DNA of 5,762 nt from positions 1 to 5,762 of the forward strand of contig CAIXFP010000870.1 in NCBI GenBank assembly GCA_903918705.1, given 5' to 3'. Every line of letters begins with the position of its first letter. Within the stretch, counting starts at the first letter, position 1. Made by a program: the position numbers and the translations under genes. The notes under the pieces are model-generated. The model was given only the letters and a program-made list of their open reading frames with translations, was not told the origin of the DNA and did not search any database. Below are positions 1 to 4,210 of the stretch, piece after piece. This DNA comes from an uncultured Pseudomonadota bacterium. GTDB lineage: Bacteria > Pseudomonadota > Gammaproteobacteria > Burkholderiales > Thiobacillaceae.

Positions 1-1761
1 CGCCAGGCGGGTACCGCTTGCCCCGGCGTCACCCCGGTCGGCCAGGGTAAGCACCAGGAATTCGTCGCCCCCCAGGCGCGCCACCACGTCCTCGCCCCGG
101 ACGCAGGCGCCCAGGCGGGCGGCCACCGCGCGCAAGGTCGCATCCCCGGCGGCATGGCCGAGGCTGTCGTTGACCTCCTTGAAACCGTCGAGATCCAGGT
201 AGAGCACCCCCACCTCCTCCTGGCGTCGCAGGACGCGGGAGGTGATGCGCTGGAGGGCGTCGGCCAGGAAGGCGCGATTGGGCAGGCCCGTCAGTTCGTC
301 GAACAGCGCCATGCGGGTGATGCGGTCTTCCAGTTTCTTGCGCTCGGTGATGTCGCGGAACACGTTGACCGCGCCGCTGATCCGACCTTCCTGATACATG
401 GCGGTGACCGTCAGTTCCACCGGGAAGGAGGAACCGTCCCGGCGCCAATAGACGTCCTCCTTGACCTGGCGTGGCAAGCCATCCCGCAGGGTCCGGAAGA
501 TGGCGCACTCCTCCGCCGGGTAGGGGCCGCCATCCGGGTAGTGGTGATGGGTGTGCTGGTGCAGGTCCAGCCCGATGCCCTCGCCCTCGCTCCAACCGAA
601 CATACGGCACGCCGCCGGATTGACGAATACCACCCGGCCATCGAGATCGACCCCGCAGAGCCCTTCCCCCGCCGAGGTCAGGATCAGTTCGCTCTGCCGC
701 CGCGCCGCTTCCGCTTCCCGCTTGGAGATCTCCAGCCTGGCCGTGTAGCTCTCGTCCTGGCGGAGCAGGGCGGCATGGTCTCTCTCGCGCCGTTTCCAGC
801 CGCGATACACCTGCAACGACGCCGCCAGGGTGGCCAGCACGAACAGGGCGGTCAACCCCACCAGAAACCAGGCGTCACTGCGCCATTCCGTCAGGGAATC
901 CGCGTCGGCCAGGCCCACCAGCAGATACAGCGGATAGCCATGAACCTGACGGAAGGCATAGGTGCGCAGAATGCCGTCCACCCCGGAACGGGCATGGTAG
1001 ATGGCATCCGTCCGACCGGAGCCGAGCAGGGCGCGCAACGAACTGGAAGGCGTGGTCAAGCCGATGCTGGCACCCTGGGTGTCGGTCCTGGAGTAGCGCG
1101 CGATCACGCTGGTCTTGTCCCACAGCCCGATATTTCCTTGCGGCCCCAGGTCAAGCCGGGAAAACATGGCAATGAAGTGGGCGAGGGGCACCGAGACATG
1201 GACCTCGCCGGCGAAGGTGCCGTCCGGGTTATCGATGCGGCGCCCCAGGGTGATGATCCATTGCCGGGAGGTGCGGCCCAGGAGCGGTTTGGAGATCACC
1301 AGGCCAGCCGCGGGGTCGTCCCGCAGGCGGAGAAACTGGGGCCGGTCGGCGATGCTGACAAGGCGCGCCTGCACGCCATTGACGGCGTAGCGGACGATGC
1401 CCCGTGCATCCGTCACGCGCAGTCCGATAGCCTGGGGATGATGACGGTCCTGCTGCGCCAGCAAGGTATCCAGGGCCCGGCCGTCGATGCCGCCGTGGGC
1501 CTGCTGGCGGGCGACTTCCTCGCGCACCGTGCACAGGGTGACGTCGATCGTGCCGATCAAGCCGGCCAGGTTCTCTTCGAGAATCCTGGCGTAATTTTCG
1601 GCGGATGCGGCGGCGTCGGCGGCTTCCCGTTGTCGATCGTTTTGCACCACGTAAGCCACCAGGGCGATGACGAAGAGATTCACCAGGACGGTGCCGATCC
1701 AGAGCAGGCGCGCCACGTTGCGCAGCCGCTCACGGGACTTCTCCAGCCTGGTGGCGGTCAT
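1..1761 (-). CDS. Membrane diguanylate cyclase: periplasmic Cache-like sensor, PAS and GGDEF domains (3' end outside window)
   Basis: Predicted to make cyclic di-GMP from two GTP at the inner membrane in response to a periplasmic signal. The frame is open from an ATG at 1761 to the window edge, giving 587 residues. In order: TM1 (about 16-40); a periplasmic segment of about 255 residues with dCache-type features (DRPQF at 139-143, SKPLLG at 157-162); TM2 (about 297-318); a charged linker likely to be helical or coiled-coil (324-358); PAS (about 358-470) ending in the usual FRDITERKK; then GGDEF. The GGDEF domain shows DELTGLPNR (488-496), the metal-binding region YLDLDGFK (521-528), an intact GGDEF signature (564-568) and an RxxD inhibitory site (R555-D558) five residues before it. 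It should therefore be catalytically active and product-inhibited. The last part of GGDEF is missing, and a following EAL domain cannot be excluded. The start is supported by GGGAGG nine bases upstream and by TM1 following directly. The sensed ligand is unknown. Confidence 0.95.
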   Translation of the reverse strand, partial: MTATRLEKSRERLRNVARLLWIGTVLVNLFVIALVAYVVQNDRQREAADAAASAENYARILEENLAGLIGTIDVTLCTVREEVARQQAHGGIDGRALDTLLAQQDRHHPQAIGLRVTDARGIVRYAVNGVQARLVSIADRPQFLRLRDDPAAGLVISKPLLGRTSRQWIITLGRRIDNPDGTFAGEVHVSVPLAHFIAMFSRLDLGPQGNIGLWDKTSVIARYSRTDTQGASIGLTTPSSSLRALLGSGRTDAIYHARSGVDGILRTYAFRQVHGYPLYLLVGLADADSLTEWRSDAWFLVGLTALFVLATLAASLQVYRGWKRRERDHAALLRQDESYTARLEISKREAEAARRQSELILTSAGEGLCGVDLDGRVVFVNPAACRMFGWSEGEGIGLDLHQHTHHHYPDGGPYPAEECAIFRTLRDGLPRQVKEDVYWRRDGSSFPVELTVTAMYQEGRISGAVNVFRDITERKKLEDRITRMALFDELTGLPNRAFLADALQRITSRVLRRQEEVGVLYLDLDGFKEVNDSLGHAAGDATLRAVAARLGACVRGEDVVARLGGDEFLVLTLADRGDAGASGTRLA

Positions 1762-1770
1762 GGCGCGACG

Positions 1771-1776
1771 CCTCCC
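1771..1776 (-). promoter_or_regulatory. Ribosome binding site of the diguanylate cyclase gene
   Basis: The minus strand reads GGGAGG here, nine bases before the ATG at 1761. It is a strong Shine-Dalgarno match and fixes the start codon of the diguanylate cyclase. Confidence 0.75.
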
Positions 1777-1983
1777 GAAGCAATGTGAAGCAGGCGCAAA
1801 GGGTTTCCCTCTAGTGTCAGGAACGAAAGTCCGTGCGTGTAGCGAGCGGGAGGGCAGGCGGCCAGCCACTGCGTCGCGCGGACTCGACCGGGTTAATTTC
1901 GGCTTCTCCGGCGGAATCTTTAGTGAGAATTGACGGTTGCCGGCTCTTCGCTTCGCGGTCGCGCTCCAAAGTGAGACACCGGG

Positions 1984-1989
1984 TAAGAT
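1984..1989 (+). promoter_or_regulatory. Possible -10 element of the NrfJ-like gene
   Basis: TAAGAT matches four of six positions of the sigma-70 -10 consensus and lies 43 bases before the ATG at 2027. No good -35 hexamer is found 16-18 bases upstream; the TTGACG at 1930-1935 is too far away. If used, it would give a leader of about 30 bases. This is a weak call based on position and sequence only. Confidence 0.35.
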
Positions 1990-2013
1990 GCTCGCCCCGC
2001 AACCCTTCCGACC

Positions 2014-2018
2014 AAGGA
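2014..2018 (+). promoter_or_regulatory. Ribosome binding site deciding the start of the NrfJ-like gene
   Basis: AAGGA sits eight bases before the ATG at 2027. It favours this start over an in-frame TTG at 1937, which would put 30 extra residues in front of an otherwise standard signal peptide. Confidence 0.7.
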
Positions 2019-2026
2019 ACCCATTG

Positions 2027-2392
2027 ATGAAAACCCTCTTCCTGCTGTCCGCCCTCGCCCTGTCCAGCGCGGCTTTCGCCACCGAACCCGCGCACCCGGC
2101 CAGCCCCCACGGCGGCATGATGATGCCCGGCATGGGCGCGCCCGCGCCGTCGATGCAGCAGGCCAGGGTGGTCAGCATCATCAACGTGCCCGACTACACC
2201 TACATCGAGGCGGCCCAGGGCAAGAAAACGGTCTGGATGGCGGCCCCCACCGTGGCGGTGAAGAAGGGCGACAACATCCGTTACGACGAAGGCATGCTGA
2301 TGAGCAACTTTTACAGCAAGACCCTGAAGCGCACCTTCCCCAGCATCTACTTCGTCAGCAGGGTGGTGGTGGTCGCCGACAAGAAGAAATAA
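2027..2392 (+). CDS. Small exported NrfJ-like / OB-fold-like periplasmic protein with a Met/His/Pro-rich N-terminus
   Basis: The product is 121 residues. A Sec signal peptide (MKTLFLLSALALSSAAFA, 1-18) is followed by a likely cut after AFA. The mature N-terminus (19-45) is low in complexity and rich in Pro, Met, Gly and His, with HGGMMMPGMG at 28-37. The folded part (about 46-115) has the pattern of the small exported proteins often annotated as NrfJ-like: YTYIEA (58-62 region), KTVWMAAP (67-74), KKGDNIRY (79-86), GMLMSNFYSK (89-98) and TFPSIYFV (103-110). I read this as a small beta-barrel like the OB fold. NrfJ takes its name from the Wolinella nrfHAIJ nitrite-reductase locus, but no nrf gene is seen here, so a role in nitrite reduction should not be assumed. 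The Met/His stretch could bind copper or another soft metal; this is inference. The gene converges with the DsrE-like gene, with 23 bases between their stops. The family call rests on recalled motif pattern and is moderate; export is nearly certain. Confidence 0.8.
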   Translation: MKTLFLLSALALSSAAFATEPAHPASPHGGMMMPGMGAPAPSMQQARVVSIINVPDYTYIEAAQGKKTVWMAAPTVAVKKGDNIRYDEGMLMSNFYSKTLKRTFPSIYFVSRVVVVADKKK

Positions 2393-2394
2393 GC

Positions 2395-2415
2395 GGCCGG
2401 CCCACGCCCACGGCC
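2395..2415. terminator. Weak inverted repeat between the two convergent stop codons
   Basis: GGCCG (2395-2399) and CGGCC (2411-2415) form a perfect 5-bp stem around an 11-base loop, filling the 23-base gap between the convergent NrfJ-like and DsrE-like genes. Its position suits a shared bidirectional terminator. However, no T-run follows on either strand, the stem is short, and such repeats arise easily in GC-rich DNA. Confidence 0.25.
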
Positions 2416-2865
2416 TCAGGGCTTCAGGTAGGCGAACCCTTCCCGTGCCTGCAGGTGGACGACTTCTGCGACGCCGGAGGGCACCACCTGGGCTTCCAGG
2501 ATCACCGCGTCGTCACTCAATTTCCGGCCTTGCAGGGTGTTGTGGCAGGCCCGGAATTCCACGCCCTTTTCCTTGAGCCCGGCGATTTGCGGTTCATACG
2601 GCCCCTTGTCATCGTGGGCGTCGTTGAGCAGGAAGTCGATGCCCTTGCCGTGGGCGACGAAGACGATCTTCACCCCGGGACTCGCCTGCAGATGATTCTC
2701 CGCATTGCGCAAGGCCATGCGGGCGACCGCGCTGTCGGTGATGTGGTAGACGACCTTCTCCTGGAACGCCTGCTCGATGCCGGGTGAAGCGGCGGGAGAG
2801 GCGGACTGGGCGGCACCGGTGAAGGCGAGGACGGCGCACAGCGCCAGGAGCTTGATTGGGTTCAT
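2416..2865 (-). CDS. Exported DsrE/DsrF-like family protein
   Basis: The product is 149 residues with an N-terminal Sec signal (about 1-22, MNPIKLLALCAVLAFTGAAQ and on, cut near QSA-S). The mature part matches the periplasmic branch of the DsrE/DsrF-like family (COG1416 type). It has the first strand and helix KVVYHITDSAVARMALRNAENHL (37-59), the strand VKIVFVAHGKGIDFLL (65-80), and a conserved-type cysteine in VEFRACHNTL (C107). The C-terminal part, VPSGVAEVVHLQAREGFAYLKP, is usual for the group. Cytoplasmic DsrE and TusD relatives carry persulfide sulfur on a cysteine, but the role of the exported group is not established, so sulfur handling at C107 is inference. The ATG at 2865 was chosen because the signal peptide starts there; the frame stays open upstream to 2946, but that stretch is not protein-like. 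The Shine-Dalgarno is poor (only GAG about 7 bases upstream). C10 lies too early to be a lipobox cysteine. Confidence 0.85.
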   Translation of the reverse strand: MNPIKLLALCAVLAFTGAAQSASPAASPGIEQAFQEKVVYHITDSAVARMALRNAENHLQASPGVKIVFVAHGKGIDFLLNDAHDDKGPYEPQIAGLKEKGVEFRACHNTLQGRKLSDDAVILEAQVVPSGVAEVVHLQAREGFAYLKP

Positions 2866-2900
2866 GTTTGGACTCGGTCGATAAACGTTGCGGTCGGTGA

Positions 2901-2906
2901 ATGCTA
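2901..2906 (-). promoter_or_regulatory. Possible -10 element of the DsrE-like gene
   Basis: The minus strand reads TAGCAT, four of six matches to the sigma-70 -10, 41 bases before the ATG at 2865. No good -35 lies at the proper distance; GGGACA further upstream is at a 20-base spacing. The missing -35 region is occupied by the direct repeat at 2914-2946, an arrangement compatible with an activator-dependent promoter. Weak call. Confidence 0.35.
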
Positions 2907-2913
2907 CCCGTGT

Positions 2914-2946
2914 CGCGGCTGGCATATGTCCCAGCGCGGCTGGCAT
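2914..2946. repeat. 12-bp perfect direct repeat with 21-bp period, overlapping a dyad; possible operator
   Basis: CGCGGCTGGCAT occurs at 2914-2925 and again at 2935-2946, identical over 12 bases and offset by 21 bp, which is two turns of the helix. Between and overlapping the copies is a perfect inverted repeat, GCTGG (2918-2922) and CCAGC (2931-2935), with an 8-base spacer containing CATATG. The element lies just upstream of the possible -10 of the DsrE-like gene, at roughly -20 to -51 from its likely start of transcription. Two same-face sites next to a promoter without a -35 suggest binding of a regulator, which I cannot name. The repeat itself is certain; the function is inferred. Confidence 0.5.
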
Positions 2947-3173
2947 GAATCGACCAGGAAAGTCTGGGGTTTATTTCGCGCCACGGTGCTGGATCCGTGC
3001 GCCCGCCGTGGGCGGTGTTCCGGGCACCGGGCGGTGGTCGACCCCGAATGGACGGCGATCAACCCGCCGCCATGCTGTTTGCCTCCCTGGGCAGAATCGA
3101 ACACTCCCTCGCCGGCACCGGCTATTGCACAAGAACACCACGCAAGCCCTCAGTTTTCCTCCGTCCCGGCCGC

Positions 3174-3179
3174 TATACA
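3174..3179 (+). promoter_or_regulatory. Possible -10 element of the PhnD-like gene
   Basis: TATACA matches the first four positions of TATAAT and lies 44 bases before the ATG at 3218. The stretch upstream (AGTTTTCC, about 3152-3159) gives no proper -35 at 16-18 bases. TTGCAC at 3125-3130 is too distant. Weak call. Confidence 0.35.
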
Positions 3180-3217
3180 CCGCATCGCCCCCACGACGGA
3201 AATCACCCGAGGCCCCC

Positions 3218-4030
3218 ATGGTTCTGTTCCGCCTGTTGTCTCTTGCCCTCCTGATCCTGCTGAGCTGCGCCGGCGTGCGCGCCGACGAGGGGACTTACAG
3301 CTTTGGCGTGCTCAACCAGCAAAGCCCGGCACTTACCGCCGCACGCTGGAATCCGATTCTGCGCTACCTCGCCGGAAAAACCGGCCTGGCCTTCCAGTTG
3401 CACATGGGCAAGACGGTGCAGGAAACCGACGCGATGATGGGCCGCGGCGAGTTCGATTTCATGTTCACCAATCACAATTTCCAGAGCGAGTACCTGGGCG
3501 TGGGCTACAAGGTCTTCGCCCGCTGGGGCGGCGAGCCGATCCATGGCGTCATCGCGGTGGCCGAGGACAGCCCGTTGCGGCATCTGGACGATCTGGCGGG
3601 GAAAACCGTGGCCTTTCCCTCCAACGATGCTTTCGTCGCCTATGCGGTGCCGGTGGTGATGTTGGCGAAGGATCGGGTAAAGGTGCGCGAGGTGTTCGCC
3701 GGCAACCAGGAAGGCGCTCTGGCCCAGTTGAAGGCGCGCCGGGTCGAAGCGGCGGCGGTGAATTCCCGCTTTCTGGCCCAGTATATGGAACGCGAGAAGG
3801 CGAGCTTCCGAGTGCTGTATCAATCCGGGGGCTATCCCGATCTGGCCGTGATCGCGCACCCGCGCGTGCCCGGGGAGGTGCTGGAGAAGACACGCGCCGC
3901 TCTGTTGGGCATGCGCCACGACCCGGCGGCCACAGCTATTCTGGCCCGCAGCCAATCGCGCGGCTTCGACGCCGCCGACGACACGGATTACGAGGGAGTG
4001 CGTCGTATATACAAGGCCATCGGCCAGTAA
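3218..4030 (+). CDS. PhnD-like periplasmic substrate-binding protein without transporter partner genes
   Basis: The product is 270 residues and belongs to the PhnD-like fold of type II periplasmic binding proteins (Pfam PF12974 group). A signal peptide occupies about 1-22 (cut after VRA); an LLSC run at 14-17 makes a lipoprotein form possible. Family features in order: YSFGVLNQQSP (27-37), WNPILRYLAGKTG (44-56), the GRGEFDFMFTN strand (75-85), HGVIAVAEDSPLRHLDDLAGKTVAF (109-133), then the second lobe with VREVFAGNQEGALAQLKARRVEAAAVNS (156-183) and PDLAVIAHPRVP (207-218). Residues usual in phosphate- and phosphonate-binding members are changed: the STSG-like anchor after the VAF strand is SNDAF (135-139), and the usual SH after the next strand is NQE (163-165). 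The ligand may therefore not be a phosphonate. The ATG at 3218 has GAGG five bases upstream and begins the signal peptide. No permease or ATPase gene adjoins, so import is unproven. A sensory or scavenging role is equally possible. Confidence 0.88.
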   Translation: MVLFRLLSLALLILLSCAGVRADEGTYSFGVLNQQSPALTAARWNPILRYLAGKTGLAFQLHMGKTVQETDAMMGRGEFDFMFTNHNFQSEYLGVGYKVFARWGGEPIHGVIAVAEDSPLRHLDDLAGKTVAFPSNDAFVAYAVPVVMLAKDRVKVREVFAGNQEGALAQLKARRVEAAAVNSRFLAQYMEREKASFRVLYQSGGYPDLAVIAHPRVPGEVLEKTRAALLGMRHDPAATAILARSQSRGFDAADDTDYEGVRRIYKAIGQ

Positions 4031-4057
4031 TCCGAGCGACCGGGCCGACACATGGCC

Positions 4058-4083
4058 GCCTGCAACTCCGGGGGATGGCAGGC
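4058..4083 (+). other. Hairpin downstream of the PhnD-like gene (terminator-like, no U-tract)
   Basis: GCCTGC (4058-4063) pairs perfectly with GCAGGC (4078-4083), and inside the loop TCC (4067-4069) can pair with GGA (4073-4075). It begins 28 bases after the stop of the PhnD-like gene, a fitting place for transcript end protection or termination. No run of T follows, so an intrinsic terminator is not supported. I see no coding potential in the 180-bp spacer. Confidence 0.35.
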
Positions 4084-4169
4084 TCACCGCGGGCCTGAAG
4101 CTGCGCCATCGCGACGGCTGTGCGTCGGCCACTCCACGCCTTGCCCAACCGGCGGCGCCGTCCAACTCC

Positions 4170-4178
4170 TGCTAGAGT
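4170..4178 (+). promoter_or_regulatory. Possible extended -10 promoter of slt
   Basis: TGCTAGAGT combines a TGN extension with TAGAGT, four of six matches to the -10 consensus, 38 bases before the GTG at 4211. No -35 is found at the right spacing (TTGCCC at 4141 is 26 bases away), which an extended -10 could tolerate. The resulting leader would be about 26 bases. Confidence 0.4.
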
Positions 4179-4210
4179 GCGCGCTTCAAAAAATCCGGCC
4201 TTACTCCCGC

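Larger units (their letters stand above)
2866..3217. other. 352-bp non-coding divergent region between the DsrE-like and PhnD-like genes
   Basis: Open frames cross this stretch on both strands, but their translations are Arg/Pro/Gly-rich and look like nothing but GC-rich read-through, so I call no gene. It must hold the promoters of both flanking genes. Visible structure: a 12-bp direct repeat and a dyad near the DsrE-like start (listed separately), an 8-bp palindrome GGTCGACC at 3036-3043, a small hairpin CGCCC-N5-GGGCG at 3000-3014, and a dyad GCCGG-CA-CCGGC at 3111-3122 about 95 bases before the PhnD-like start. The last three are short enough to be chance in DNA of this composition. Confidence 0.6.

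Noticed and set aside
154..1788. A 544-residue open frame on the plus strand.
   Set aside because: It is the antisense shadow of the diguanylate cyclase, whose minus-strand frame contains GGDEF, PAS, membrane segments and an RBS; the plus translation has no recognisable domain.
1762..1830. Possible c-di-GMP (GEMM) riboswitch in the leader of the diguanylate cyclase gene, suggested by AGGGAAACCC on the minus strand.
   Set aside because: Only a superficial match: the GNRA/receptor-type paired arms and the later conserved GGUAG-like part of GEMM-I are absent, and the space before the start codon is too short for a full aptamer.
3085..3115. A TTCGATTC string on the minus strand resembling a tRNA T-loop.
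   Set aside because: The flanking bases do not form the 5-bp T-stem, and no acceptor, D or anticodon arms can be found at the right distances.
2926..4098. A 390-residue plus-strand frame overlapping the PhnD-like gene.
   Set aside because: Its translation is Arg/Pro/Gly-rich, typical of out-of-frame reading in GC-rich DNA; the true frame has a signal peptide and the binding-protein fold.
4105..4118. Near-perfect dyad GCCATCGCGACGGC as an operator for slt.
   Set aside because: It is short, GC-rich and about 50 bases upstream of the candidate -10, with no second copy; chance is a sufficient explanation.
3203..4165. A 320-residue minus-strand frame opposite the PhnD-like gene.
   Set aside because: No signal peptide, domain or RBS, and it mirrors the codons of the real gene; a high-GC antisense shadow.
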